Positions 1 through 10,554 of a stretch of 64,000 bases of DNA are shown piece after piece; the stretch's first letter is position 1, and the number at the start of each line of letters is the position of its first letter. The translations under genes were made by a program, and so were the position numbers. The notes under the pieces are model-generated. The model saw nothing but the letters and a program-made list of their open reading frames with translations. It had not been told where the DNA came from and did no database searches. The stretch covers positions 35,383,687 to 35,447,686 of the forward strand of contig OZ024823.1 of the NCBI GenBank assembly GCA_964016985.1, written 5' to 3'. This stretch comes from Anodontia alba (lineage: Eukaryota; Mollusca; Bivalvia; Lucinida; Lucinidae).

Positions 1-539
1 GAGAATCATGAATGAAATTCCTTCTACACAATTGGTTCTAAAAATAGATACACCATTACTATACACTAAACCTTTGGAATGATGCTGGTATTACAGTGCA
101 CACAACTCTTTATCATTCAGGTCAATTTATGTACATGTACCTATAACTCCAAGATCATGAGAAAAATTGCACTTTAATCTGGGATTCCTGGATAAGAAAA
201 CCAGCTTGCATTCACATAGATACTTTTGTCACAAACTACTAATTCACTAAAACTAAACAAATAATAAAACAGTACAATAGTCCTGAGCCTGCTAAAGTTT
301 GATGTCCACTGACAGTGACATTTTAGACACTTTTTTCAAACCTACAACAGGAAAACTAACTGCTAGGTCTTTATTGAATTATCTTTCTTTATAATCATCA
401 ATGTGGAAAAAAAATAAATAAATAAAATAATAATAATCATAAACAACAAAACAAATTAACCTAACAGGCTCGTGGCATAACGAATAATCGGTGACAGATA
501 GACCACAAAGTGATCACATTAAAATTCAGGTCCACAACA
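1..539 (-). mobile_element. 3' LTR of element A (partial, cut by window edge)
   Basis: Bases 1-539 repeat 14496-15034 with three substitutions and no length change that I can see. In element (minus-strand) sense this is the first 539 bases of the 3' LTR, beginning TGTTGTGGACC at base 539. The rest lies to the left of the window. A purine-rich tract directly precedes it. The near identity of the two LTRs indicates a recent insertion. Confidence 0.92.
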
Positions 540-553
540 ATGCACCCTTTTCC
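540..553 (-). other. polypurine tract of element A
   Basis: In element sense the bases just before the 3' LTR read GGAAAAGGGTGCAT, then TGTTGTGG begins. A short purine run abutting the 3' LTR is the expected plus-strand priming site of an LTR retrotransposon. The call rests on position and composition. Confidence 0.55.
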
Positions 554-3243
554 AAAAGAAAAAATGTATAGGGAATGCATTTTTTCTGATTTCGTCCCCG
601 AAATCCATATTCTTAATTTCAAATTTAATCATTAAATTCCTGTGATCATTTTGAATTTACATCAACAATGTTCAGTTAAAATATTTACATCAGTATGTTG
701 GCTGGCACATATGGACTAAAATACTCTTTTGGCATATGCTTATGAATTTTTTCCCCTTGTATATGATTGTCAAAATATCAGTTAACTAACAGCTACCTTG
801 ATACCACTGAATCAGCTAGGGAATAAATGTGCAAAACAAAATGACTAGGTTTGCTGTTAAAAATCACAACATTAACTGGCAAACAAGCAAGTAAAACAAA
901 GAGAAAACTCTTGAGTATGTATTTGTCACATTCTGTGCCAACCAGAAATGGTTAAACATCAATAAACTCCTTTTAAGTATGCAATCCTACCCAAACCTAC
1001 ACGGCATGCCATATATAGGTACTTACTATCAGGCCAAACCTTACAAATAAAATATCCACCAAATGCTTCATTTGAAACCTAGTCCATAAATGTATATATA
1101 TATTTTTTTAATTTGTTTTGTTTTGTAGTTTAAATGAATTTGAAGCAACAGACTAAATGCTTCTCAAGAGTAAAAGGACTAGGGCATAGTTGAACATTTA
1201 TAGGTATTCAAAATAGTGAATCTTTCTTTTGAAATAAGATAATTTTCAGAATATTCAAAGCAGATGAAGATTTATGCATGACACGTATTTTGGCTATATG
1301 CACAACTACTATTACATAAACATAAACATTTACTAAAATCTCTGTGATATGCAATATATATGCACGGCTACGCCATCAGCATAATACAAGATAGGCTCAT
1401 GTATGTTTTTGAACACAATGTGGTTGAGTGTTTGTCATTAACAATTTAACAAAATTGTCAACAACAACAAACACTTAGCTTCAATATAACCAGGGAATAA
1501 TCAGGCCTATATTACTCCCTAATCTTTGTTATGGCCAAATGCAATGGACTTAAGTCTGGTAACTTCTTGTAAGTCATTCTATTACTTATTCACCGTGCCC
1601 ATAACTTACAGTAATTATAGGATTGATTTGCAGCTGGCATAACATACACCATTTGCAAACATTGTAATAGTAAAAATAATAATACTAAAACAAAAAATAT
1701 ATGTAAGAAAAATAATGTGGATTACAAGAAAAGATATACAAATATTTACACACTTCTGCACCTTGTGTAAGGAGAAATGATGCTCTTAAAATGAATACTA
1801 ATAGGTCCTGAATGCTTTAATTGCTCAACATCTAGCTTGCTAAGTGACAACATCACAACCAATGGAAACTTTAAAGTCGGAATGAATCACTGACTTTACA
1901 AAAATACTGCACAGAGGCAATGACTGTGGTAGACCATCTTGAAAACCAAACATGTAGATATCGAAACTCTGGAAATGCAATAAAGCACATTGCTCCATAT
2001 ATACAATGGCAATGAAACACAAATCTCCACAGTCTTATAATTAGACAAACATTGTTACAATGTAAACACCACAGTCATGCCTCTACACAAACATTTATGG
2101 AATGACTTTAAGCTATCAAAACAGTGGAATGATTATAGATTCATCAATAGCTTTTTTTTTTTTTTTTTTTTTTTAAACTCATGAAAACATGCTACCCATG
2201 TCACTTCAAAATAATTTGAGAGGCACGCCCGCCGTGTCTTGCTGCAGCAGATTTAATTAGATGTAAAAACGAAATAGAGAAATCTCCAGGGCGCCAAGTC
2301 ATCTATAGGAATCGGGCTGGAAGCAGGACCCCAGGGCTAGGTAAGGATCATTTAAAAACAAACAAACAAACAAAAACAAAAAACCAACCACCCCAACCCA
2401 GGGTATAGGACCAAGATGGAAATGGAAGGACCAAACCAGGGGCCCCCAAAATATTCTCATTAGCAAAAATACCCAGGCATATATGCATAAACACAGCCAG
2501 CAAACCTCAAGTGTCTGCATATCATTTATTAAGGAAGTGACCAGATAACAAGATACCTCATACTATGAAGTACGTTTGATGCATGCATAAACCAGAGGCC
2601 AGAACGTTGAAATACTGCCATTTTCTGCTTAACGGACATCATCCGTTAACACACCGGCCAAAATAACAAATATGTATCTGCTACTATCCGGTAATAACAA
2701 CAGTTAACAAAACGTCATGGGAACCCTCCCTTAAACAGAACGAAATTGTTCACATGATGAAGTCAACAATAACAACGTATACATAACCCAGATGTATACA
2801 CACACAAAAAAATGCAAAAAAGATTGCCATTGAATACACATATGGCTCAAAATGTCCATCTACTACTAGAACGATACCGGTTTTTACCTTCCAAATTCCA
2901 GCAGAGATGCAAAAAGCCCTTGAAGTGTGCAAACGCCGAGGCCTACATCACCTCAACCAGTGTGCAAACGCCGAGGCTTACATCACCGGACATCTAGTGT
3001 GCAAACGCCGAGGCCTACAACACCAGAGGATAAAATGGCCTACGACCCCCACGCCAGACCAATAGCCACGCACGCACCAAAATTCCATGAAACAAAGTAT
3101 TCACATAAGAAACAAATTAAAACACTAATACTGAACCTCAAGAAAATTTACTAAAAATACAAATGTGAAGGAAAATGTGAGAGGTAGAGAAAAATACAAA
3201 CACCATGTTATATCTACCCGTATGGAATCATCAGAAAATTAAA
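554..3243 (-). other. 3' non-coding region of element A
   Basis: About 2.7 kb between the last accessory ORF and the polypurine tract. It is AT-rich with a poly-T run near 2153-2174 and short A-runs. I see no ORF with recognisable protein character. The only structure is a three-copy tandem repeat near 2924-3029. Such a long 3' region is unusual for a Ty3/gypsy element. Confidence 0.6.
2924..3029. repeat. three tandem copies of a ~36-bp GC-richer unit
   Basis: Units start at 2924, 2959 and 2996. Each begins AGTGTGCAAACGCCGAGG followed by CYTACAWCACC and then diverges. The block is GC-richer than its surroundings and sits inside the 3' region of element A. No coding role is apparent. Confidence 0.8.
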
Positions 3244-3600
3244 TTAACTATTTTTATGCCTTTTATTGTATTCAGAAATGGCATCCTGACTACACCGCTT
3301 CCAGATCTGCTGAGTGCGAGTGAGATGTCTGTTCGTTTCAGGAACAGACACAACACTGCGCATCCTTATAGGTGGATCTGGAAACAATGCAGCCTGAGAT
3401 CCACTTGGCTGGTTATCACGCCAGGCCTGCTCAAATCCGGACAAGGCAGAAACATGAGGTACACCGGATTCTGGGGTCAAAAGCTCACCAGACAGACAGT
3501 CATTAATCCTCAAAAGCTCATCATTCTGTTTCTTCAGCTGTCGATTCTCCTCCCTAAGCTCTCTCAACTGCTGTGACTCATCATCATAATCGATGATGAA
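3244..3600 (-). CDS. coiled-coil ORF downstream of pol (element A accessory ORF)
   Basis: An open frame ending at 3244 encodes an N-terminal acidic stretch (IIDYDDES) and then a clear leucine/glutamate/lysine heptad segment (QLRELREENRQLKKQ), followed by a polar tail rich in Ser, Pro and Arg. The frame has no ATG of its own before the coiled coil and is shifted relative to the zinc-finger ORF it overlaps at 3564-3600. It is therefore either read by frameshift or splicing from that ORF, or is part of one protein broken by an indel. It is in element sense and lies between pol and the 3' LTR, where envelope or other accessory genes sit in related elements, but it shows no signal peptide or membrane segment. 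Function unknown. Confidence 0.5.
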   Translation of the reverse strand, partial: FIIDYDDESQQLRELREENRQLKKQNDELLRINDCLSGELLTPESGVPHVSALSGFEQAWRDNQPSGSQAALFPDPPIRMRSVVSVPETNRHLTRTQQIWKRCSQDAISEYNKRHKNS

Positions 3601-3953
3601 TCCAGCAGAAAAGAGTTGGAAGAACCAGCAACAGAAGAAACTCTTTCTTCACCAATCTCGGGTTCAGTGGAGACAGCAGCAGCCTGATCAGTTGGGTAAT
3701 GCTCCCTCTCCGTCTGTGTTGCTTTGCGCATCATCAGTTTCCTTGGAATGACCTCCTCATTCTCATGAACTGGGCCATGGCATCCGGTTCGATGCTGATG
3801 CCGCCTTATTCCTGCAGCTTTAACTGCAACAAATCCGCAGTTACATTGGAAAGGAGCTGCCTCCTGGGTGTGTTGTTTATACAGATGAACGTACACCGAC
3901 TCGAAGAAGCCAAGGAAGTTACATAGAAGACATAAATAAATTGACTTCCCCAT
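3564..3953 (-). CDS. small zinc-finger ORF downstream of pol (element A accessory ORF)
   Basis: The 129-codon ORF begins with ATG at 3953. Near its N-terminus are two zinc-binding patterns: a C2H2-like finger with spacing C-x2-C-x11-H-x4-H (CLLC...HLYKQH), and a second CNC...HQHRTGC cluster. A Ser/Glu-rich tail follows. It lies about 200 bases downstream of the pol stop on the same strand. Its last codons overlap the coiled-coil frame (3244-3600), which suggests a two-part protein joined by frameshift. Zinc fingers plus a coiled coil point to nucleic-acid binding and oligomerisation (inference). I do not recognise the family. It is not the Gag CCHC knuckle, which is present separately in gag. 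Confidence 0.55.
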   Translation of the reverse strand: MGKSIYLCLLCNFLGFFESVYVHLYKQHTQEAAPFQCNCGFVAVKAAGIRRHQHRTGCHGPVHENEEVIPRKLMMRKATQTEREHYPTDQAAAVSTEPEIGEERVSSVAGSSNSFLLDSSSIMMMSHSS

Positions 3954-4158
3954 CCTGAAACGACAAATTCAGAAACATCGACTGAACAGCCCGGCTGGCA
4001 CCAAACACAAGACAGAGGTTTGGCTATAAATCCATGTTTTTTTGTTTTTTTTTAAATTAGCCTATATATATATATTTTTTTTTTTTTTTTTTTTTTTATA
4101 TATTTTAAGTGTCTGATTCTATGGGTGACTGGCATTAGTTTTACAGAAACAAGGAAAA

Positions 4159-7100
4159 TTATATTACAGTACTATTCTGCAAACGCTTCTGCAGTTTTAC
4201 AGCCCACTTTGGCAGTTTGTCGGACTCACACTTCTTCAGTCGATCATGATGTACCACCAGTATAACTCGTTTGCCTGTAATCTCGTACACCGAGGGACTG
4301 CAGCACGTTGTGACTACAAAAGGTCCAGAGTATCTCTCATCAAGTTTTTTACCCATGGCCACCCTTTTGTATACCACATCTCCCACCTTGTAAGTGTATT
4401 CAACAGTTCGACTATCATAATCCCGTTTCTGTCTCTCAGCAGCTGCTCGGAGATTTTTCCTGGCAATATGGTAACACTCTTCCATCCTGTCTCTGAGTTG
4501 GGTGACATATTCATGAACGTTACATGGCTCTTCAGCTCTTGGAAAAGGGTAAAGCAAATCTTTTGGCATATTCACCTCCCGACCAAACATAAGCATATTT
4601 GGACTGTAGCCTGTAGCTGGATGAGGAGTAGCCCTGTATGCTGCTAAAAGTAAACCTAAATATTGATCCCAGTTCTTACTATTATGTGTCACAACCTTTT
4701 TTATCATGTTGCCTAGTGTCTGATTGAACCTTTCAATAAGACCGTTCGAGCTTAGTCTATAAGCTGTTGTTCTTGTCTTCTTAACTTCCAGTAATCGGAG
4801 CACTTCCTTGAACAACTGACTTTCAAAGTTTCTGCCCTGGTCTGAGTGTATTTCCAAAGGCGTACCAAATCTGGAAATGAATTCATGGACAAGTTTCTGT
4901 GCCACAATTTCAGCATGCTGGCTGGGTAAACTATACGCCTCCATCCAACGGGTGAAATAGTCTCCTATTACAAGGATAAATTTATTCTGGTCTTTTGTTA
5001 ACGGTAATGGACCCATTACATCTATACCTATTCGGTCCAAAGGATAGCCCACCACATAGTTTCTTAACTTGGCTCTTGGCTTTTTGCACAGAGTTTTGGT
5101 TCTGTTACACTTGTCACACTTCTTGATGTACAATTTCGTGTCACTTCTCATTTGATACCAATAAAATTTCTGTTGCATTTTCTGGTAAGTCTTATTAATG
5201 CCAAAGTGCCCTGTAACCAGTGTATCATGATGATTCCTAATCACCTCATTCCTTAAGACTTTTGGAACGAGTAGTTGTAAACTTTCTTGCTTTGCTGGAC
5301 AGAACTCCCATCTTCTCTGATAGAGTATACCATTTTTTCGGACAATATTTTCTGAGTTGAGCCAGTATTTTCTTACAGCTGGACTATGAGCCGCAGCTTC
5401 ATCCCTGCTGGGCTGACAGCTTTTATCCATCCAGTCATGCAAAATGCCCAAATCAGCGTCTTCTCTCTGAAGTAGTTGAATTTCTTCAAAAGTATATATT
5501 GGCAGAAACATAGATTCCGGACTAAAACTTCCTCCTTCAGAATTCTCTTGGTTTGGTTGAGAGATTTGATTTCCATCTTGAACAAGCGACTTAGCCTTGG
5601 CCCTGGTAAAGGCTCGAAGACATACCTCCTCCTGTTCTGATATTTCTTTTATCCTAGAAGCATGTACATTGGATCCTAGATCAGTAACATCGTCAACCTC
5701 ATCATAAAACTCTTGCCAGTCATCTTCACAATCCAAACATACCTGGTTTTCTTGGGAATCATATGGTACATGACCGCATTGGTCCTGTTCAAAATCTTTC
5801 CTGGACAGACTATCAGCGTTTTTATGCCTGGAACCCGGTCGGTGTTCTATATCAAAATCATACTGGGCAAGAAATTCTAGCCACCTGGCCACCTGACCTC
5901 TTGGATCCTTGAAATTGAACAGCCATCTCAGAGACCCATGGTCAGTCCTGAGAAGAAATTTCTGGCCCAAAAGATAGTGTCGGAAATGATTAACAAAAGT
6001 TATGACAGCAAGCAATTCCCTTCTCGTTACACTGTATCTTTCTTGTTGGGAACTAAGTCGTTTTGATGCATAGGCTATAACTCGCTCTTTTCCATCTTGT
6101 ACTTGGGATAACACCCCTCCAATTCCAACATCTGAAGCATCTGTGTCTAATAGATATTTCAGTCCAGGTTTTGGATATGCAAGTATAGGGGCAGAACATA
6201 GCTTCTCTTTGAGCTCTTCAAATGCTTTCTGACAGGAACCATCCCACTGAAATTTGACATTCTTCTTAAACAGCCTTGTCATTGGTGCAGCTATATGACT
6301 AAAGTTGGCTATATACTGGCGATAATATGAACACAGCCCTAAAAAACTTTGAATTTCCTTGATACTGCCAGGCTCCTTCCATGTCTTAACAGCCTCCACA
6401 GTCTTGGGATTGGGACTTATTCCTTCTACATTCACAATGTGTCCAAGAAAAAGGACCTGAGTTTTAAATAATTCACATTTTGAAGGTTTTATTTTCAACC
6501 CTGCTTCAGAAAGACGCTTCAGTACTTCTTCCAGTCTCCCAAGATGTTCATCAAAATTTGACGAAATAACAATTATGTCGTCCAAGTACACCAAAAGTAT
6601 GTCCCACTGTAATCCACGAAAGATGAGTTCCATGCAGCGCTGAAACGTACTAGGAGCATTGCAGAGTCCGAAAGGCATAATAGTGTATTCGAACAAGCCA
6701 TACTTTGTTATAAATGCTGTCTTATGTCTGTCCTCTTCAGCCAGCTCAAGTTGCATATATGCACTTTGCAGATCAATCGTCGAATAGATCTTTGCAGATG
6801 AAAGACAATCTAAGCACGCATCTATTCTTGGAAGTGGGTATGCATCTTTAATTGTACGTTCGTTTAGTTTCCTATAATCTATACATACACGAACATCTCC
6901 TGTCTTCTTACGTACCATTACGATAGGGGAAGCCCAGGCTGAGCTTGATGGCTGTATGGCTCCAGCTTTCAGCTGTTCATTCAAGTACTTTTCCTCCTCT
7001 CCTTCAAAACCTTGAGGTGTTCTTCGTAATGGCTGGCGCACAGGTGCAGCTTCAGCAGTGGCTATATGATGTTTTAAAACAGAACATTTCCCTAATTCGG

Positions 7101-8391
7101 ACTTTGTCTTAGCAAAAGTTTCTTGATACCTTAACAATAAATTTGCTAATTGACACCTTTGTTTTTCATCCAGTTTTTCAATACTTTGTGTATATAACAT
7201 GTGTAAATGTGTTGGAACCCTTTGCAATTGCTCTTCCACTCCAAAATCTGCTAATTCTGAACCAGTGAGTTCAGTCTGAACTTCTGAAGAGTGTATAAAA
7301 TTGTTTTCATCTGGCTCTGATGCTTTTGCTTTCTGATGACTACAGATATCTTCCAGCTCACCTTTTTTATGCTGAAGTTTGCTGTTCTTGAGTCTACAAA
7401 TGGAGATGCCCTCTTCGTGCCGTACTATATCTTGGACTTTTACAGTTGTCATAACACTTCCAACAGCCTGGAGGTTACCCAGTATCATTCCTTTTTTTAA
7501 TTTTACTGGTGATACACTAGAGTTTATCATCTTCACTGGTATTTTGTTTGACTTCAGTTTTATTACGCTCCTAGCAATAAGCAGCTGTTTCTTTGCTTCT
7601 TCAGAGGCCTCAAAAATATAAGTCTGGTCTTCATACTTCTCTTCGGTATAACATACCCCGCTCATTATGAATTCTGATGAAGCAGGCACAGTAACGGCTC
7701 TTGATACTTTCACTTTTCCACTGCTTTCTTGAACTCGAATTACCTCACAATCAACCCAGGAATCTTTTATCTGTATACCACGCTTGGTGCTGACAGTAAT
7801 ATCCATGGCATCAATAACATCACAGCCTAACAGAATTTCGTCTCTTATTGGAGCGACATAAACAGGCCAAGTAAAGTTGTATTCACCTATCTTAAACTCA
7901 ACATCAGTGATGCCACAAGTTTTCATTTCACGACCAGCTTCAGCAACAACTAAACCCCGCTTTGCCATCTTCAACTTTGGTTTTACATTCTCGGGAAATG
8001 AATCATAAAGTTGCTTACTTAATACTGTCACTTCAGCCCCAGTATCTACGATAGCTTTAGTTGGAAGTCCCTGCACAGATAATGGTGTTTTGATAGTGAC
8101 AGCTCTTACCCGTTCTATTATAATTTGCAAATCCTCACATTTTTTCATGTTATTCTGGTTTAACATACCGGGTATATATATATTCTCAACTGTAGCAGGA
8201 GAAATATTCTCTGCAAGTCCTAACTCTTGTCCTTTAAAGCTTACATGAGGTAGTGGTTTGGCCATTTCATCGACATTAATTGAAGACTTGCTTAACACTG
8301 GGCCTAAGTCCTGGCCAGCGGACTCGGCCCCGTCACGTTTTCCGACTGTTTTTCTTTTGGTGAAACCTTTTGCGTAGCAGGTTTTCTGTTC
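4159..8391 (-). CDS. pol: pol polyprotein of Ty3/gypsy element A (PR-RT-RNaseH-IN)
   Basis: About 1410 codons, uninterrupted. Domains in order, with residue numbers from GTG at 8298: aspartic protease with VDTGAEV at about 84-90 and LLGCDVI further on; reverse transcriptase with YLDD near 570; RNase H with TDASD near 720; a His/Cys zinc domain (HH...CDKC) near 1040-1080; and an integrase core with all three acidic residues (GIDVMG, HSDQG, IERF). This order is that of Ty3/gypsy. The frame lies -1 relative to gag and is open from 8391, overlapping the end of gag by about 85 bases. It is probably made as a Gag-Pol fusion by -1 frameshifting, though I see no canonical slippery heptamer. Next to the integrase Glu, the usual HPQ triplet reads RLS. 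No chromodomain is visible. Confidence 0.95.
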   Translation of the reverse strand, partial: EQKTCYAKGFTKRKTVGKRDGAESAGQDLGPVLSKSSINVDEMAKPLPHVSFKGQELGLAENISPATVENIYIPGMLNQNNMKKCEDLQIIIERVRAVTIKTPLSVQGLPTKAIVDTGAEVTVLSKQLYDSFPENVKPKLKMAKRGLVVAEAGREMKTCGITDVEFKIGEYNFTWPVYVAPIRDEILLGCDVIDAMDITVSTKRGIQIKDSWVDCEVIRVQESSGKVKVSRAVTVPASSEFIMSGVCYTEEKYEDQTYIFEASEEAKKQLLIARSVIKLKSNKIPVKMINSSVSPVKLKKGMILGNLQAVGSVMTTVKVQDIVRHEEGISICRLKNSKLQHKKGELEDICSHQKAKASEPDENNFIHSSEVQTELTGSELADFGVEEQLQRVPTHLHMLYTQSIEKLDEKQRCQLANLLLRYQETFAKTKSELGKCSVLKHHIATAEAAPVRQPLRRTPQGFEGEEEKYLNEQLKAGAIQPSSSAWASPIVMVRKKTGDVRVCIDYRKLNERTIKDAYPLPRIDACLDCLSSAKIYSTIDLQSAYMQLELAEEDRHKTAFITKYGLFEYTIMPFGLCNAPSTFQRCMELIFRGLQWDILLVYLDDIIVISSNFDEHLGRLEEVLKRLSEAGLKIKPSKCELFKTQVLFLGHIVNVEGISPNPKTVEAVKTWKEPGSIKEIQSFLGLCSYYRQYIANFSHIAAPMTRLFKKNVKFQWDGSCQKAFEELKEKLCSAPILAYPKPGLKYLLDTDASDVGIGGVLSQVQDGKERVIAYASKRLSSQQERYSVTRRELLAVITFVNHFRHYLLGQKFLLRTDHGSLRWLFNFKDPRGQVARWLEFLAQYDFDIEHRPGSRHKNADSLSRKDFEQDQCGHVPYDSQENQVCLDCEDDWQEFYDEVDDVTDLGSNVHASRIKEISEQEEVCLRAFTRAKAKSLVQDGNQISQPNQENSEGGSFSPESMFLPIYTFEEIQLLQREDADLGILHDWMDKSCQPSRDEAAAHSPAVRKYWLNSENIVRKNGILYQRRWEFCPAKQESLQLLVPKVLRNEVIRNHHDTLVTGHFGINKTYQKMQQKFYWYQMRSDTKLYIKKCDKCNRTKTLCKKPRAKLRNYVVGYPLDRIGIDVMGPLPLTKDQNKFILVIGDYFTRWMEAYSLPSQHAEIVAQKLVHEFISRFGTPLEIHSDQGRNFESQLFKEVLRLLEVKKTRTTAYRLSSNGLIERFNQTLGNMIKKVVTHNSKNWDQYLGLLLAAYRATPHPATGYSPNMLMFGREVNMPKDLLYPFPRAEEPCNVHEYVTQLRDRMEECYHIARKNLRAAAERQKRDYDSRTVEYTYKVGDVVYKRVAMGKKLDERYSGPFVVTTCCSPSVYEITGKRVILVVHHDRLKKCESDKLPKWAVKLQKRLQNSTVI

Positions 8392-10028
8392 TTATGCCTA
8401 AGTGGACATCGAGGCGCAATATGACCTGCTTGTAAACAGAAGTAACAAATTATATTTTCTTCTTGCCGTTTTGGCATCAGTTCTTCTTCACTTTTATCTT
8501 TACTGTCCAGATCGTCCATGCTTGCCTTCCCATTTCTGAAAAGCTTTTCAATGGTTGCCTTTAGATCCCTACCAAACTGGATCAGACGTTCTTCAGTCAC
8601 AAATTTCTTACCATTTATACGTCTTACTTCAGATTCATTGGTATCGTTAATATCGGGTAAACATGTTAATTGCTCCTTAGCATAAGAGCTTAGTTGCCTT
8701 AGTCCAGATTTCTTTCGTGTTGTCTCCTTGCAACACTCATGCCATGTTATCATGTCTACAGCATCTGTGAGACTCCTTGGTTTCTTTATGAGGACTTCAT
8801 AAGCAATGGTTTGATCAGGCAATCCCTGAAGAAGATGGTGTATAGTCATTTGTGTAAAGGTCTCTGTAGAGCCTATGTCCGGGTAAGCCTTGGCCATCAA
8901 TGTTCGGACTCTTGAAGCGTATTCTTGAATTGTCTCTTTGGAATTCTTTTTAATATTATTTAAGCTCGCTCGTACAGTTTCAGCTGGTGTTCTGTGAGTA
9001 AACCTATCCCGCAAAGCTTGGACAAACAAATCAATATCTCCTCTTGTCTCTGGTCCCAGACCAGCTGCAAAACTCATAGCATCATCTTTTAAACAGAGCA
9101 ACAACTGCTCCCTTTGTTTCTCAGCAGACCAATGGTATCTTCTAGCCAACAATTCAAACTTGAGCCAGAAAGCATCCCATTCATCATGCTTTCCAGAAAA
9201 AGATGGAAAATAGGGCCTTGGTTCATTAAGAAATTGTTCTGGAAAACTTAGCTCTGGCCGCGGTATTCCATAAAATACAGGTCCTAGGGACTCATTGTAG
9301 CTTCGAGGTGGAGGCAGAAGTCTGCTGTAATCGAACTCTCTTTGTGGCATGCGATCTCTGTCCCTGTAACCATGATCCTTTGGGGTTGGTTGAGTTGTCC
9401 TTGTTGCTGATTGCTGATCCCTTGATGACGAGTTAGCCCTTGGAACCTTCTTTGACTGGCCATGCGGTTCACCAAGAGTAAAACCAGTATATTGTCTAAA
9501 ATCAGACCTGTCTATGTTTCTATTGTGGATATTTTCTCGTGGTCTCACTGGGGTCTCACCCCTAAGAGAAACATGATCCTGCCTCAGATAGTCTCTCAGT
9601 GAAGGTTCAAAGTCAGTCGTTGTTCCGAAATGTACTCTAGGTGGTAAACTCCATCTAGGTAATGGAACAGGTTCTCCAGGCATGGAGCGACCATGCGAAG
9701 CATCCTTGCCAGTCTCAAGCAAATCAATTGGTAGAGTATCCTCTGAGTCATCCCTTGAATGCAGTGTCCACCTTGCCCCAGGTGAAGTGTCTCTCTCCAT
9801 CATACCATCAGGAGAATGACTACGTTGCAAAGGTGATGAAGTACCTCTTGGTCTATCTTCCTCAAATAACTGTAAAGGCACAGTCTCATCCTCCAACAGA
9901 TCACCATAGGGAACATGGCCTGTTGACTGGTCAGTGTGTAAAGTCTCTCCATCACCAATTCCTTCTCCTTCACCGTGTTCTTCATTTGCTGTTGAGCGTT
10001 CCGGAAGCGTTCTAGACCGTAAATCCAT
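8304..10028 (-). CDS. gag: gag of Ty3/gypsy element A
   Basis: 574 codons. I chose the ATG at 10028 because the longer reading starts only with TTG. The N-terminal ~240 residues are charged and low-complexity. A retrotransposon capsid-type region follows from about 245 to 420 (SFSGKHDEWDAFWLKFE and an IQEYASRVR helix). A single CCHC zinc knuckle with spacing C-x2-C-x4-H-x4-C (CYFC...GHIAPRC) lies near 527-540, followed by a Lys-rich tail. Gag forms the virus-like particle and binds genomic RNA. It lies just 5' of pol on the same strand, and both are intact, so the copy may be competent or only recently inactive. Confidence 0.93.
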   Translation of the reverse strand: MDLRSRTLPERSTANEEHGEGEGIGDGETLHTDQSTGHVPYGDLLEDETVPLQLFEEDRPRGTSSPLQRSHSPDGMMERDTSPGARWTLHSRDDSEDTLPIDLLETGKDASHGRSMPGEPVPLPRWSLPPRVHFGTTTDFEPSLRDYLRQDHVSLRGETPVRPRENIHNRNIDRSDFRQYTGFTLGEPHGQSKKVPRANSSSRDQQSATRTTQPTPKDHGYRDRDRMPQREFDYSRLLPPPRSYNESLGPVFYGIPRPELSFPEQFLNEPRPYFPSFSGKHDEWDAFWLKFELLARRYHWSAEKQREQLLLCLKDDAMSFAAGLGPETRGDIDLFVQALRDRFTHRTPAETVRASLNNIKKNSKETIQEYASRVRTLMAKAYPDIGSTETFTQMTIHHLLQGLPDQTIAYEVLIKKPRSLTDAVDMITWHECCKETTRKKSGLRQLSSYAKEQLTCLPDINDTNESEVRRINGKKFVTEERLIQFGRDLKATIEKLFRNGKASMDDLDSKDKSEEELMPKRQEENIICYFCLQAGHIAPRCPLRHKNRKPATQKVSPKEKQSENVTGPSPLART

Positions 10029-10175
10029 AACCGTCAAGTTACAGATGGTTCGAAAATTTGGAAAGTTTCACTTTTTTTTTTTATGCAAAGGGAGATAATT
10101 CAATAGTGGCCACCAGATAAATGGCAATTATAGTCAACCACTCCACTCAGTTGAATTTCACTGAAAAGAACTCAG

Positions 10176-10234
10176 CAGCAAGAGATCTGACTACCACAAG
10201 TCTGAGACTACCAACAAGTCTCGAATCAATGCTG
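10176..10234 (-). ncRNA. two-hairpin module A1 (UGUYGGU loop)
   Basis: Outer stem CAGCA 10176-10180 with TGCTG 10230-10234. Hairpin 1 is GACT/AGTC (10189-10202) with the 6-base loop ACCACA. Hairpin 2 is GAGACT/AGTCTC (10204-10222) with the 7-base loop ACCAACA (UGUUGGU in element RNA). Part of the leader of element A. Confidence 0.65.
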
Positions 10235-10296
10235 TGAATCCTTGCAGGCAACTGCCAGTGGTATGAACATAAATCTACTTGTTAAGAGAACACTAA

Positions 10297-10349
10297 CACT
10301 GATCTGATCACCGACAGATCTTGGACTACCAACAAGCCCTGAATCAGTG
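10297..10349 (-). ncRNA. two-hairpin module A2 (UGUYGGU loop)
   Basis: Outer stem CACTGAT 10297-10303 with ATCAGTG 10343-10349. Hairpin 1 is GATC/GATC with loop ACCGACA (10306-10320). Hairpin 2 is GGACT/AGCCC with loop ACCAACA (10323-10339). The one imperfect pair (A10325 with C10337) is a U.G wobble only in the minus-strand RNA. Confidence 0.7.
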
Positions 10350-10433
10350 CAATCTTGCTCCCTTAAAAAGAGATAAGCCTCAAAAGCTTCCTCAACACAA
10401 TTTTGAATTAATTAAATTATGCTATGATGATTC

Positions 10434-10496
10434 CACAGCAACTGATTTGACTACCACAAGTCCGAGGCTACCAACAAGCCTTGAACCAATGCTGTG
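10434..10496 (-). ncRNA. two-hairpin module B1 (UGUYGGU loop)
   Basis: Outer stem CACAGCA 10434-10440 with TGCTGTG 10490-10496. Hairpin 1 is GACT/AGTC with loop ACCACA (10449-10462). Hairpin 2 is AGGCT/AGCCT with loop ACCAACA (10465-10481). It is the duplicate of A1. Hairpin 2 changes from GAGACT to AGGCT-type pairing while staying paired. Confidence 0.7.
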
Positions 10497-10554
10497 AATC
10501 TCAGTAAGCAATTACTAATGTGGATTTAAAATCAACTCTTCAAGGAAACATCAA

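Noticed and set aside
9284..10015. Additional ORFs overlapping gag on both strands
   Set aside because: They are shadows of the well-supported gag frame.
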